From the NCBI RefSeq assembly GCF_000469155.1, contig NZ_AWXE01000005.1, forward strand, positions 22,501 through 86,500: 64,000 nt of DNA, read 5' to 3'. A program made the position numbers and the translations under genes. Each line of letters begins with the position of its first letter. Within the stretch, counting starts at the first letter, position 1. The stretch is from Candidatus Micropelagos thuwalensis (GTDB taxonomy: Bacteria; Pseudomonadota; Alphaproteobacteria; RS24). Below the pieces are notes generated by a model. That model saw only the letters and a list, made by a program, of their open reading frames with translations. It did no database searches and had not been told where the DNA came from. Positions 1 through 9,585 of this stretch are shown piece by piece.

Positions 1-203
1 TTCTTTTATTTGCACACTACATACAGAAATCATGCAAAATCAGTAATTATTCGCTTTATTTGAGGGTTTTTAAGGGCGCAATCAGGGGGTGATAGTAACA
101 CATTAAGCCGGTTTCAAACCAAAACCATGCCTGATACATTCCGACTATGGTCATTGGTGACCCAATAAGATATGATTCTGTCACATAAATTTTTTGTGGA
201 AAA

Positions 204-1538
204 ATGCTAGATTCTGAAGAAGTTCGCATAAAAACGCGCCCGAGCCGTAACTTGTTTTATCTGACGGTAATCGTTTCTTTATTTTTCAGTTTCTGGGCCT
301 TCAGAAACTATGTGGAGGCGGATGCCAATCAGACACGTATTTCCGCACGCCCAGTGCCCGCAGCACCTTTTATCGACCCCATCTGGCTAGACAAAAAACC
401 CATGATGCGCACCTCAGAGACGGCGTCTCTCGTTAAAGGGGGTACACTCGCTGAATTACTGACAAATAAAGGGATTGATATTGTTACCGCAGACAGCGCG
501 CTTGACGCCTTGAAAACGATTCTGAACCCAAGAACCTTGAGAGAGGGTCAGGAACTCAGGCTTTTTTATGAATGGGATGCCGACGCCTCTAAAAAGACCG
601 CCTCATTTGCTGGGTTTGATTTGATACCCGCACCAACCAAACGTATCATCGTCCGCAAGTTGCAAGACGGCAGTTTCAAAGCGGTATCCGCAAATCGTCC
701 TTTGACGGAAAAGCACTTTCTCATCGACACAGAAATCACCTCAAGCCTCTATCAATCCGCAAGAAATGCGGGCATGGCTCCGTCGCAGGTGATTGAGCTT
801 ATCCGCATGTACTCGTTCACAGTTGATTTCCAGCGTGAAATTCGTGAAGGCGACCGGCTTGAAGTGCTTTATACCCGCCTGTTTGACCCGGACGGTAAAC
901 AGGCCGACACAGGAAAAATTCTCTATACCGGTCTGACCATTAAAGGCAAACGGCAAGCCTATTGGCATTATAAAACCCGCGATGATGACAAAACATATTA
1001 TCTCGATGAAAGCGGCAACAGTATTTCGCGACTATTGATGAAGACCCCACTCGACGGCGCACGACTTTCCTCGCGCTATGGCCTTCGCAAACACCCTATA
1101 CTTGGCTTCACGCGCCTGCATCGTGGGGTGGATTTTGCCGCCCGACGCGGCACGCCTGTCTTTGCTGCGGGTGATGGCGTGATTTCCGCCCTTGGCGTGG
1201 AAGGCAATCACGGCAAGCGCATCAGAATTAATCACGAGAATAATTACAAAACGCTTTACGCGCATCTCAACGGTTATGCCCGCGGTCTCAAAACCGGTTC
1301 GCCTGTTAAACAGGGTCAGGTAATTGGCTATGTCGGCGCAACGGGGCTAGCAACCGGCCCTCACCTGCATTATGAAATCACCTATGACGACAGATCCGTA
1401 AATCCGCTGACAATCGAGATGCCAGTTTTGACCAAGCTGGATGAAGAAGAAAAAGTCGAATTTGACCGAGTTCGACAGAACCTGACCCGCCTCGCTCAAG
1501 ACCTCGCTGCAGGCCTCGACCCCTCAGCGGTTGACTAG
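204..1538 (+). CDS. M23 family metallopeptidase (LytM-type), membrane-anchored
   Basis: A 444-residue protein with one N-terminal membrane segment (about residues 17-35) and a long periplasmic region. It ends in a LytM/peptidase M23 domain. The zinc-binding signature is visible: HRGVD (H306, D310) and HLH (H387, H389). Family members cut peptide cross-links in peptidoglycan or, when degenerate, activate amidases; an intact ligand set suggests an active endopeptidase. The middle part (about residues 80-270) resembles the OapA/LysM-like region that precedes M23 in MepM-type enzymes. The start follows an A-rich leader without a strong Shine-Dalgarno sequence. The 203 bases upstream show no gene. 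It is transcribed alone and converges on clpB. The family is sure; the exact cell-wall role is inferred. Confidence 0.93.
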   Translation: MLDSEEVRIKTRPSRNLFYLTVIVSLFFSFWAFRNYVEADANQTRISARPVPAAPFIDPIWLDKKPMMRTSETASLVKGGTLAELLTNKGIDIVTADSALDALKTILNPRTLREGQELRLFYEWDADASKKTASFAGFDLIPAPTKRIIVRKLQDGSFKAVSANRPLTEKHFLIDTEITSSLYQSARNAGMAPSQVIELIRMYSFTVDFQREIREGDRLEVLYTRLFDPDGKQADTGKILYTGLTIKGKRQAYWHYKTRDDDKTYYLDESGNSISRLLMKTPLDGARLSSRYGLRKHPILGFTRLHRGVDFAARRGTPVFAAGDGVISALGVEGNHGKRIRINHENNYKTLYAHLNGYARGLKTGSPVKQGQVIGYVGATGLATGPHLHYEITYDDRSVNPLTIEMPVLTKLDEEEKVEFDRVRQNLTRLAQDLAAGLDPSAVD

Positions 1539-1684
1539 GCTTTCGCAATTAACAAACTGAAGGAAAAATTGATAGCTCTCTAATCAATAGCAACAATATT
1601 TTATTTTTTATCATATGCATATTTTTTCCACTTCTCTGTTGGTGGGGCATGGAGAGAATATGTGCCCAATATCTGAGTGAGACA

Positions 1685-1703
1685 AACGAGTAATTAACTC
1701 GTT
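1685..1703. terminator. Hairpin between the convergent M23 and clpB genes
   Basis: A perfect 7-bp inverted repeat (AACGAGT / ACTCGTT, 5-base loop) lies about 40 bases beyond the clpB stop in the 205-base convergent gap. Neither side has a strong T-run, so it would be a weak or bidirectional terminator at best. A second AT-rich hairpin (ATTGAT / ATCAAT, 1568-1588), followed by T-rich sequence, lies just after the M23 stop. Confidence 0.35.
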
Positions 1704-1743
1704 AACCTCACATCTTTAATCTGTCGGACTAAATTTGCGTCAC

Positions 1744-4380
1744 TTAATTAGCCGATGGCGGGGTGGTGGAGAAGCTGAGCGTATCGCTATCAGCTTTGTT
1801 TTCGGCCTTAGCAACACCCAAATAAACAACACTGTTATCCATCACCTCACCGGCGAGAATTTTTTCCGCAAGCGGGTCTTGCACTTCTTTTTGAATGACA
1901 CGCTTTAAAGGGCGCGCACCAAACACAGGATCATATCCGGTACTGGCCAACCATGCCCGCGCATCATTCGATAATTCCAAATGAATGTCCCGGCTTTGCA
2001 GTATCGCTTCCAGCCGCGCCAGTTGCACTTCGACAATATCGCCCATCTGGTCTTCTTTCAGACGTTCGAACAAAATCATTTCATCAAGGCGGTTGATAAA
2101 TTCCGGGCGGAAGAAGCCATGTACCTCGTCTTGAACCTCCTGACGCACCTTATCGACAGTCTCACTATCATCCAGCGCCGCCAGATGCGATGCACCGAGA
2201 TTAGATGTCATAATGATGAGCGTATTGCTGAAATCAACCGTGCGCCCCTGCCCGTCTGTCAGTCGCCCGTCATCAAGCACCTGCAACAGCACATTGAAAA
2301 TATCTGGATGCGCTTTTTCTATCTCATCAAACAGAACAATTTGAAAAGGTCGCTGTCGGATTGATTCGCTCATCGCGCCGCCTTCTCCATAGCCCACATA
2401 ACCTGGTGGCGCGCCGATGAGCCGTGCCACCGAATGTTTCTCCATATATTCGGACATATCTATCCGGCAGATGGCATTTTCATTATCAAACAAAAACTCT
2501 GCCAGCGCTTTGGAAAGCTCGGTCTTGCCAACGCCCGTGGGCCCAAGAAACAAAAAAGAACCAATCGGCCGTGCCGGATCTTGCAGGCCTGCCCGCGCCC
2601 GGCGAACAGCTCTCGAAACAGACGCAATCGCCTCATCCTGACCGATGACACGCTTATGCAATGCGTCTTCCATGGTCAGTAATCTTTCCTTTTCGCCTGA
2701 CATTAATTTATCGACGGGCACACCCGTCCAGCGCGAGACAATTTGCGCGACATGCTCTTCCGTAACGGCTTCTTCGAGCATTAATGACGTGTTTTGAGTG
2801 GCCTCATCATCGGCGACATCAACCTCTAGTTGTTTTTCCAATTCGGGAATAATGCCATAGGACAATTCACTCGCGCGCTCCAACGCACCTTGACGTTGCG
2901 CCTGTTCCAACTCAATTCGCGCCGCGTCCAGTTGTTCTTTCAATTTCTGCATATCCGACAGTCGTGTTTTTTCATGCTCCCAACGGGCAGACAAAACCGA
3001 AACTTTTTCTTCCAAGTCCGATAACTCAACCTCAAGCTTGGCAAGACGATCGGCAGAATTTTTATCGGTTTCTTTTTTCAATGCCTCGCGCTCGATTTTC
3101 AACTGAATCATGCGCCGGTCCAACTCATCAAGTTCCTCAGGCTTGCTGTCTACCTGCATCCGCAAGCGGCTGGCCGCTTCATCCATCAGATCAATCGCTT
3201 TATCAGGCAAAAACCGATCATTAATATAACGATTAGACAGGGTGGTTGCCGCCACCAGAGCCGCATCTGTAATCCGCACACCATGGTGCAGTTCGTATTT
3301 TTCTTTCAGTCCGCGCAGAATAGAAATCGTGTCATCCACATGCGGTTCATCAACATAAACAGGCTGGAAGCGTCGCGCCAGCGCAGCATCTTTTTCAACA
3401 TGCTTGCGATATTCATCAAGTGTCGTCGCACCGATGCAATGTAACTCGCCGCGTGCCAAAGCAGGCTTAAGAAGATTCGACGCATCCATAGCGCCCTCCC
3501 CTGCACCAGCGCCCACAAGCGTGTGCATTTCATCAATAAACAAAACAATGCAACCTTCAGACTCCGTAACATCCTGCAAGACAGATTTCAGACGCTCCTC
3601 AAATTCGCCGCGATATTTCGCACCGGCAATCAACGCCCCCATATCCAGAGAAAGTAGTTTCTTACCCTTGAGACTTTCAGGCACATCACCATCAATAATG
3701 CGTAACGCCAGACCTTCAGCAATCGCGGTTTTACCGACACCCGGCTCACCAATAAGCACCGGATTGTTTTTCGTGCGGCGGGACAGCACTTGAATGGACC
3801 TGCGAATTTCCTCATCGCGTCCAATCACGGGGTCGAGCTTGCCATTGCGCGCATCATCGGTCAGATCACGGGTGTAGCGCTCCAACGACTCATAGCTTTG
3901 CTCGGCAGACGCCCTATCCGCCTGCCGCCCTTTTCTGAGCGCAGCAATGGCTTTTTCCAAATCATCTGCAGCAAGCCCCGCCTCTTTTAAAAATTTAGAT
4001 ACTTCCGTGTCGTCGGTCTTAAGCATGGCGAGAAGCATCAACTCCACCGAAATGAAACTATCACCACGTTTTTGAGCTAATTCTTCAGCCGTAGAAAAAA
4101 CCTTCACTGTTTCAGGGGACATCATGAGTTGAGACCCACCGCCACTGACTTTAGGCATTTTTCCTAAATGAGCATTAACACCACCGCGTATTTTCTCAGG
4201 ACTCGCACCCGTCACCTGAATAAGCCCCGAGGCGAGACCGTCAGGGTCATCCATAAAAACTTTTAAAATATGTATCGGCTCAAAACGCTGATGACCTTCC
4301 CTGAGGGCTAGGCCCTGTGCCGAACCGACAAACCCTTTTAACTTGTCTGTTAAATTCTCCGGCAACATTATTTGCTCCAT
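1744..4380 (-). CDS. clpB: ATP-dependent disaggregase ClpB
   Basis: An 878-residue Hsp100 chaperone of normal full length. It dissolves protein aggregates together with DnaK/DnaJ in the cytoplasm. Domain order: N-terminal Clp repeat domain (about 1-145), AAA module 1 with Walker A GEPGVGKT near residue 210, the coiled-coil middle domain (about 410-525) typical of ClpB rather than ClpA, AAA module 2 with GPTGVGKT near residue 610, and the C-terminal D2-small domain. It ends the minus-strand run that begins at lysC. A heat-shock-type promoter lies directly upstream (4415-4444), so it is probably transcribed from its own RpoH promoter. The second ATG (MLPENL, four codons in) is an alternative start. 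Confidence 0.98.
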   Translation of the reverse strand: MEQIMLPENLTDKLKGFVGSAQGLALREGHQRFEPIHILKVFMDDPDGLASGLIQVTGASPEKIRGGVNAHLGKMPKVSGGGSQLMMSPETVKVFSTAEELAQKRGDSFISVELMLLAMLKTDDTEVSKFLKEAGLAADDLEKAIAALRKGRQADRASAEQSYESLERYTRDLTDDARNGKLDPVIGRDEEIRRSIQVLSRRTKNNPVLIGEPGVGKTAIAEGLALRIIDGDVPESLKGKKLLSLDMGALIAGAKYRGEFEERLKSVLQDVTESEGCIVLFIDEMHTLVGAGAGEGAMDASNLLKPALARGELHCIGATTLDEYRKHVEKDAALARRFQPVYVDEPHVDDTISILRGLKEKYELHHGVRITDAALVAATTLSNRYINDRFLPDKAIDLMDEAASRLRMQVDSKPEELDELDRRMIQLKIEREALKKETDKNSADRLAKLEVELSDLEEKVSVLSARWEHEKTRLSDMQKLKEQLDAARIELEQAQRQGALERASELSYGIIPELEKQLEVDVADDEATQNTSLMLEEAVTEEHVAQIVSRWTGVPVDKLMSGEKERLLTMEDALHKRVIGQDEAIASVSRAVRRARAGLQDPARPIGSFLFLGPTGVGKTELSKALAEFLFDNENAICRIDMSEYMEKHSVARLIGAPPGYVGYGEGGAMSESIRQRPFQIVLFDEIEKAHPDIFNVLLQVLDDGRLTDGQGRTVDFSNTLIIMTSNLGASHLAALDDSETVDKVRQEVQDEVHGFFRPEFINRLDEMILFERLKEDQMGDIVEVQLARLEAILQSRDIHLELSNDARAWLASTGYDPVFGARPLKRVIQKEVQDPLAEKILAGEVMDNSVVYLGVAKAENKADSDTLSFSTTPPSAN

Positions 4381-4414
4381 AATTCCTGCCGCAATAGATA
4401 GCGGCCACAGATTT

Positions 4415-4444
4415 TATATGGGTAGACCAAATGCCAACTGCAAG
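4415..4444 (-). promoter_or_regulatory. Putative RpoH (sigma-32) promoter of clpB
   Basis: On the minus strand CTTGCAG (4444-4438) is followed after 15 bases by CCCATATA (4422-4415). This matches the heat-shock pattern CTTGAAA-N13-15-CCCCATNT closely. The predicted start lies about 25-30 bases before the clpB ATG at 4380. ClpB is a classical RpoH target, and rpoH is encoded at 40270-41169. Seen in sequence; function inferred. Confidence 0.65.
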
Positions 4445-4548
4445 ACCCTGCATGGGGACTTGTCAAAATCACATAGACGTATCGAGCAATTATTAAGTTT
4501 TTTAGGGATGGATGGGTTTAGCTAGGCCATCAATTATAAGGCAAATTA

Positions 4549-5142
4549 TTATGCGGAAGCGGCTTCATCATCTGAAGCATCGTTTGTAGGCGCTGTTGTG
4601 GGGGTAGCGATAGCTTCCATTTCAGAACTTTGATCAGCAGAAGCTGTTACCTCACCATTACCGGCATTTTCCGAACTGCCAATATTACCATTATCACCCC
4701 GATTACCATTGTCATCCCGACGCCGACGACGTAAAGGACCTCGACGGCGAGAATTTTTTTCTTCGCGGGCATCACCGTTCTCAGCACCGTTAGTTTTTGC
4801 AGAGGCTTCAGTATCCGCGCTTTCTTCATCACCTCTAAGGACAAGCGGCTCTACCGCATCATTATCATGCAATACGGGTGGTTGCCCATTTTCAACAGAT
4901 GTCTCTTCTTCCTGACGAACGGGCTGGTTTGCCTGAACGATGCGGAAATAATGCTCAGCATGCTGCAGATAATTTTCAGCAGTTATTAACTCACCAGATG
5001 ATAAGGCATCATGCGCAAGAGATTGGTATTTCTCGTAAATCGACTGTGCGTTGCCCCGGACTTTCAAATCAGGTCCGTTACTTTCGTAATTCCTGTTAGA
5101 CGAGTTACCTTGACGTCTTCCACGACCGCGTGAGCGTTTCAT
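4549..5142 (-). CDS. DUF4167 domain-containing protein
   Basis: A 197-residue hydrophilic protein. The N-terminus is very basic (KRSRGRGRRQG). It is followed by the conserved DUF4167 helical segment (about residues 25-75, containing AENYLQHAEHYFRI), an acidic stretch, another Arg-rich patch (RRRGPLRRRRR, about 132-142) and a low-complexity Asn/Gly/Ser/Ala tail. The family is restricted to Alphaproteobacteria and its function is unknown; the basic patches would suit RNA or ribosome association, which is inference. It lies 329 bases downstream of prmC and 168 bases upstream of clpB on the same strand, its usual position in this lineage. Confidence 0.85.
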   Translation of the reverse strand: MKRSRGRGRRQGNSSNRNYESNGPDLKVRGNAQSIYEKYQSLAHDALSSGELITAENYLQHAEHYFRIVQANQPVRQEEETSVENGQPPVLHDNDAVEPLVLRGDEESADTEASAKTNGAENGDAREEKNSRRRGPLRRRRRDDNGNRGDNGNIGSSENAGNGEVTASADQSSEMEAIATPTTAPTNDASDDEAASA

Positions 5143-5471
5143 ATTTTCATTCCTGTTAGCGATATTTAAATATTTTTAAATAGAACTTCTATCTTGTCCG
5201 TTCTTTCAGAAAGCTACATACACAACCTTTGGAAACTCCAAATGTGTTGGTCTTGATGAACAACGCATCTTTTGGCTGGTATACCCCACATCAAAGCGAT
5301 GAATGATAAAGACAAAACTTTTAATTTGGGGGTTGGCGGAAAACCCTTATTGAGTTTTTCTCTCCGATGAGGGGCAAGCTACTCAATCCCAGGCCTAATG
5401 CCAAGCCTAAACTTCAAAAATTTTAAAAAAAATTTATTATGAGATAAAATCTCACTCCTCCAAGAAACATC
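5143..5471. other. 329-base intergenic region between prmC and the DUF4167 gene
   Basis: No credible ORF is present; the longest candidates are about 20 codons. The prmC-proximal end holds an AT-rich hairpin with a T-run (listed separately). The rest should contain the promoter of the DUF4167 gene. A short palindrome TTTGG-AAACT-CCAAA lies near 5226-5240, and the 60 bases before the ATG are very AT-rich. I see no unambiguous -35/-10 pair. Confidence 0.5.
5425..5454 (-). terminator. Weak rho-independent terminator after prmC
   Basis: Reading the minus strand, TGAGAT-TTT-ATCTCA (5454-5440) is followed by an AT-rich stretch with eight consecutive T (5432-5425). The stem is only 6 bp with two G-C pairs, so termination would be inefficient. 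It begins 17 bases after the prmC stop. Confidence 0.4.
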
Positions 5472-6392
5472 TCAGCTGTTTATATCAAATTCCACCTGCA
5501 CAACCCGATTTAATCCAGAAAGGTCTGAAACATGACTGATTGTGACTTGTGGAGGTGTAACGATGACCTGCCGCACAAGATTAGTCACCAAAGCCGCCTG
5601 TTCCGAACCTATTTCGAAAAGGACACATCCCCCCGGCTGAATAAAGCTCATTATATTCGAAATAATGTTCCGATAAGCGTCTAGACCGTCCGTCCCACCG
5701 TCTAAAGCAGTTTTCGAGTCATACTTACTGACTTCGGGAGCCAATGCTTCAATCTCACCCGACGAAATATAAGGCGGATTGGAGATAATAATATCAAATC
5801 TACTGGAAACATTTTCAAACCAGTCGCTTTGTCTAAAATTTACGGAATCCGAAACACCATTAATGGCAGCATTAATGCGCGCTTGTCGCAAGGCATTTGC
5901 AGAAATATCTACACCAAGTCCTTTGACCTGAATAGCTCTTTGCTTGCAAGCATGGGCAAACGCAATCAGCAAACACCCAGACCCCGTGCCCAAATCAAGC
6001 ACTTTTAACGGTTTCGATTTTGATTTTGCAAGCTTTTCGGCAGCATTTAAGGCCGAGTCGACAAGACATTCACTATCCGGTCGCGGATCTAAGGTTGCCG
6101 GTGATATATGAAATGGCAAGCTGTAAAATTCCTTAACGCCAATAATTCGAGAGACTGGCTTGCCTTCCAACCTTGCCAGACAAACTTTTTCAAGAATCTT
6201 ATTTTCCTGTTCCGTAACACTACGTGACGCGTGCTTGATGAGACCAATATCATCCAAACTAAGTGCAAAGCCGGTTAAAACTCTGGCATCCAGCTCATAA
6301 GTGGAGATGTCGGCTTCTTTAAATCTGCCTCTAAGGTTTATTTGCGCTTGCTCCACGGTATGATACGCATGATGTTGCGCGTTCTGAGTCAT
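5472..6392 (-). CDS. prmC: Peptide chain release factor N5-glutamine methyltransferase
   Basis: A 306-residue SAM-dependent methyltransferase that methylates the glutamine of the GGQ motif in release factors. The N-terminal helical substrate-binding region (about 1-110) precedes the Rossmann methyltransferase fold. That fold has the SAM motif DLGTGSGCLL (about 131-140) and the diagnostic catalytic NPPYI (about 206-210). It sits 15 bases downstream of prfA, which encodes its substrate RF1, an arrangement conserved across bacteria. Length and motifs are normal. Confidence 0.96.
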   Translation of the reverse strand: MTQNAQHHAYHTVEQAQINLRGRFKEADISTYELDARVLTGFALSLDDIGLIKHASRSVTEQENKILEKVCLARLEGKPVSRIIGVKEFYSLPFHISPATLDPRPDSECLVDSALNAAEKLAKSKSKPLKVLDLGTGSGCLLIAFAHACKQRAIQVKGLGVDISANALRQARINAAINGVSDSVNFRQSDWFENVSSRFDIIISNPPYISSGEIEALAPEVSKYDSKTALDGGTDGLDAYRNIISNIMSFIQPGGCVLFEIGSEQAALVTNLVRQVIVTPPQVTISHVSDLSGLNRVVQVEFDINS

Positions 6393-6407
6393 AACCAGCT
6401 TCCTGTT

Positions 6408-7475
6408 TTAATCTGTCGTTGCTGCAAGTTGTCTGGACTGATCTTCGGCCAGAAGGGCATCAATCACATCATCAAGACTATCTCCGGCAACAATTTTTTC
6501 CAACTTATGTAATGTCAAATTTATACGGTGGTCTGTCACGCGCCCCTGGGGGTAATTATAAGTCCTAATGCGCTCCGAGCGATCACCCGATCCAACTTGA
6601 GACCGCCGATCTGCTGAGCGTTCGCTTTCCAAACGCTCTCTTTCCGCTTCAAAAAGGCGCGCACGAAGAACCTGCATGGCCTTTGCACGATTTTTATGTT
6701 GCGATTTTTCATCCTGCTGACTGACAACAATACCTGTCGGTAAATGCGTAATCCGCACCGCGCTATCAGTCGTGTTGACTGATTGTCCGCCGGGGCCTGA
6801 CGCCCTGAACACATCCACCCGCAAATCTTTGTCATCAATTTGCACATCAACTTCTTCAGGCTCAGGCAAAACAGCAACCGTCGCAGCAGAGGTATGAATG
6901 CGCCCACTACTTTCCGTTTCAGGTACGCGCTGAACCCTGTGAACACCACTTTCAAATTTAAGGCGGGCAAAAACTGAGTCGCCTCTAATGGCCGCGACAA
7001 CTTCTTTATAACCGCCAATATCGCCATCCGACGTACTAAGAATTTCCACTTTATAGCCATTAATTTCGGCATGACGACAATACATGCGAAACAAATCACC
7101 AGCGAATAAAGCCGCCTCATCGCCACCAGTTCCCGCGCGAACTTCAAGAATGACGTTCATATCATCCGCTTCATCTTTGGGTAGAAGCATGATTTCCAAT
7201 TCTTTTTGCACGTCAGGTAGTTTTTCTTCCAATTCAGTAAGCTCGGCTTCGGCAAGCTCCTTCATCTCCTCATCGCTACCACCAATGATAGATTTCAAAT
7301 CATCAATTTCTGCAATTAATTTTTGATATCTCGTGATGGCTGCGACAACAGGTTCAAGACGCGAATATTCCTTTGACAAGGAAACGAATTCCTGCGGTGG
7401 CAATTCACCGTTCATTTTTTCCTGCAAAATTTCAGCGCGCGCTAAAATAGCATCCAGACGGTCCTCAGGTAACAT
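6408..7475 (-). CDS. prfA: Peptide chain release factor 1
   Basis: A 355-residue RF1 that terminates translation at UAA and UAG. It has the N-terminal helical PCRF domain, the central decoding domain and the catalytic loop [12 protein letters not shown] with the universally conserved GGQ. The C-terminal [16 protein letters not shown]-type segment is also intact. It lies 2 bases downstream of ispG and 15 upstream of prmC, so the three are probably one transcript. Confidence 0.98.
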   Translation of the reverse strand: MLPEDRLDAILARAEILQEKMNGELPPQEFVSLSKEYSRLEPVVAAITRYQKLIAEIDDLKSIIGGSDEEMKELAEAELTELEEKLPDVQKELEIMLLPKDEADDMNVILEVRAGTGGDEAALFAGDLFRMYCRHAEINGYKVEILSTSDGDIGGYKEVVAAIRGDSVFARLKFESGVHRVQRVPETESSGRIHTSAATVAVLPEPEEVDVQIDDKDLRVDVFRASGPGGQSVNTTDSAVRITHLPTGIVVSQQDEKSQHKNRAKAMQVLRARLFEAERERLESERSADRRSQVGSGDRSERIRTYNYPQGRVTDHRINLTLHKLEKIVAGDSLDDVIDALLAEDQSRQLAATTD

Positions 7476-7477
7476 GA

Positions 7478-8611
7478 TTAAATCTCATTTTCGCTGGCAA
7501 CTGGGTTGTCCGGTTGATTGTCACGCATCATCTGAGCTTGGTTTTCAACGAGACCGACCAGATGGTCAACCATTTCTTCATTCGACATTTTATGATCAGG
7601 ACGACCAGAGACATAAACCATACCCGAGCCGGCACCCCCGCCGGTAAAGCCGAGATCAGTTTCGCGCGCTTCACCCGGCCCGTTCACCACACAGCCAATA
7701 ATCGACAGCGTTATCGGTTCCGACACGTGGGCCAATCTCTCTTCAAGCGTCTGGACAGTTTTTATCACATCGAAACCTTGCCGAGCACAAGACGGGCATG
7801 AAATTATCGTTACACCACGATGGCGCAGGCCTAAGGATTTGAGCATCTCAAACCCAACCCGCACCTCATCCACAGGGTCAGAAGAAAGCGACACTCTGAG
7901 CGTGTCCCCTATCCCCGCCCATAATAAAGATCCAATACCAATGGATGACTTCACCGTGCCGGAGGTGTACCCGCCCGCTTCCGTAATACCAATATGCAAC
8001 GGGCAATCCACTGCTTCTGCAAGTTGTTGATAGGCCGCAACCGACAAAAATACATCAGAGGCTTTAACACTGATTTTATATTCGTGATAGTCATGGTCTT
8101 GGAGAATTCGCACATGATCCAATGCGCTTTCCACCATTGCTTCAGGACATGGCTCACCATATTTTTCAAGCAAATGCTTCTCTAGCGATCCGGCATTGAC
8201 ACCTATACGCATTGAGCAACCGTGGTCTTTCGCGGCTTGAATTACATCGCGCACCCTCTCGGCATTACCGATATTCCCGGGGTTAATCCGCAGACATGCC
8301 GCCCCTGCCTCGGCAGCCTCAATAGCACGGGCGTGGTGAAAATGAATATCTGCGACTATCGGCACCGCTGCAGCTTTCACAATATCTTTTAACGCCGTAG
8401 TCGTTTCTTCATCGGGGCAGGAGACACGGACAATATCCGCGCCAGCTTCTTCAAGCTCTTTAATTTGGCTAATCGTAGCTTGCACGTCACTCGTAACGGT
8501 ATTCGTCATGGATTGAACGGATATAGGTGCATCACCACCCACGGGAACTGAGCCAACATGTATCTGACGTGACACGCGTCTATCTATATCTCGCCACGGA
8601 CGTAAACTCAT
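7478..8611 (-). CDS. ispG: 4-hydroxy-3-methylbut-2-en-1-yl diphosphate synthase (flavodoxin/ferredoxin)
   Basis: A 377-residue GcpE/IspG, the [4Fe-4S] enzyme that converts methylerythritol cyclodiphosphate to HMBPP in the MEP isoprenoid pathway. The N-terminal TIM barrel (SVQSMTNT near residue 32) and the C-terminal iron-sulfur domain are intact. Cluster cysteines are visible in [12 protein letters not shown] and in [11 protein letters not shown]. It sits between the RodZ-like gene (9 bases) and prfA (2 bases), suggesting co-transcription. The ferredoxin at 38857 is a conceivable but unproven electron donor. Confidence 0.97.
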   Translation of the reverse strand: MSLRPWRDIDRRVSRQIHVGSVPVGGDAPISVQSMTNTVTSDVQATISQIKELEEAGADIVRVSCPDEETTTALKDIVKAAAVPIVADIHFHHARAIEAAEAGAACLRINPGNIGNAERVRDVIQAAKDHGCSMRIGVNAGSLEKHLLEKYGEPCPEAMVESALDHVRILQDHDYHEYKISVKASDVFLSVAAYQQLAEAVDCPLHIGITEAGGYTSGTVKSSIGIGSLLWAGIGDTLRVSLSSDPVDEVRVGFEMLKSLGLRHRGVTIISCPSCARQGFDVIKTVQTLEERLAHVSEPITLSIIGCVVNGPGEARETDLGFTGGGAGSGMVYVSGRPDHKMSNEEMVDHLVGLVENQAQMMRDNQPDNPVASENEI

Positions 8612-8620
8612 GAAAATCGC

Positions 8621-9526
8621 CTATTGAATGCTGTCTAAAATGCTCTTAACGGAAATTGTCTTACCGCGCAAATTTTCGCCGTCTTTCCCGAGCCGAGGCC
8701 CTACTTTATCCTCGTAAAAATATTCAAGTTTGCCAGCATCAAATGTATCAATTTTGATAACACCGTCGAGCGGAAGTTGATAAGTCTCACCTTGTAGAAT
8801 GATACTTGAATACAAAACTTTACCGGTTCCATCGGAAATTCTTAGCCATGTCTGCCCAAGACCGCGAAGATAAAGAGGCGAACCGGCAATTTCCGGCAAG
8901 GGCTTCGTATCTACGACTGTGTCCGAAATGACCTCTTTTTCTCCCGCAGTGTCAGCTGTTCCTTCTATCACGGTATCTTTTTGTACTGATTTCTGTGACA
9001 TGATAGCTGTTGTTTCGTCCGACAGAGCTTCATCGTTCATGAGGGGCCTGTCCAAAGCTCTATCTTGAAATATTACTGACGCTTCATCGTCTTCACTTGT
9101 CTCTTCATAGGCGCTGATGGAGTTTGTCTTATCCATCACAATTTCCTCTGCATCAATCAAGAAAGCCCAAAAGAGATACGTAATGGTTGAGACAACCAGC
9201 AGGCCAGAAACAAGAATAAAACTTGGCAATTCGTAATCATCTTCGGTGACAGGAAAATCAAGACCATTACTGATACCTGAAGTCTGGCTTTTATATTGCG
9301 CGATGAGGCTTTCGGCATCTAACCCAAGATGGTCGGCATAACTTCTGATGAAACCCACAGCATAGGCCAGTCCGGGAAGACCATTTGCATTGTCTTCCTC
9401 AAGCGCTTTGAGATGCTCGTGGTTGATACGAAGGTTTTCCGATATCTCAGGTAGCTTTCCTTTTTGCGCAAGCCTTGCCTGACGCAAAAGCGAACCTACC
9501 GATTTATTTTTTAAATCATCTGACAT
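8621..9526 (-). CDS. RodZ-like protein: helix-turn-helix, one TM, DUF4115
   Basis: A 301-residue bitopic membrane protein. An N-terminal cytoplasmic helix-turn-helix of the RodZ/Xre type (about 10-72, with LRQARLAQKGKLPEISENL) precedes one transmembrane helix (about 101-123). A Ser/Glu/Asp-rich periplasmic linker follows, and then a C-terminal DUF4115 beta domain (about 215-295). RodZ couples MreB filaments to the cell envelope in rod-shaped cells. Alphaproteobacterial homologues occupy this place next to ispG. I leave the symbol blank because the DUF4115 match is by pattern only. Probably the first gene of a unit with ispG, prfA and prmC. Confidence 0.82.
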   Translation of the reverse strand: MSDDLKNKSVGSLLRQARLAQKGKLPEISENLRINHEHLKALEEDNANGLPGLAYAVGFIRSYADHLGLDAESLIAQYKSQTSGISNGLDFPVTEDDYELPSFILVSGLLVVSTITYLFWAFLIDAEEIVMDKTNSISAYEETSEDDEASVIFQDRALDRPLMNDEALSDETTAIMSQKSVQKDTVIEGTADTAGEKEVISDTVVDTKPLPEIAGSPLYLRGLGQTWLRISDGTGKVLYSSIILQGETYQLPLDGVIKIDTFDAGKLEYFYEDKVGPRLGKDGENLRGKTISVKSILDSIQ

Positions 9527-9585
9527 GGCACAAAGCCCTACCTTGCTTATTATTATAAATCTTGCTGCGTGGTAAATGCAAACGC

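Noticed and set aside
1981-3990. Several plus-strand ORFs of 60-130 codons inside clpB
   Set aside because: Shadow frames of a highly conserved minus-strand gene; no independent ribosome-binding sites or recognisable proteins.
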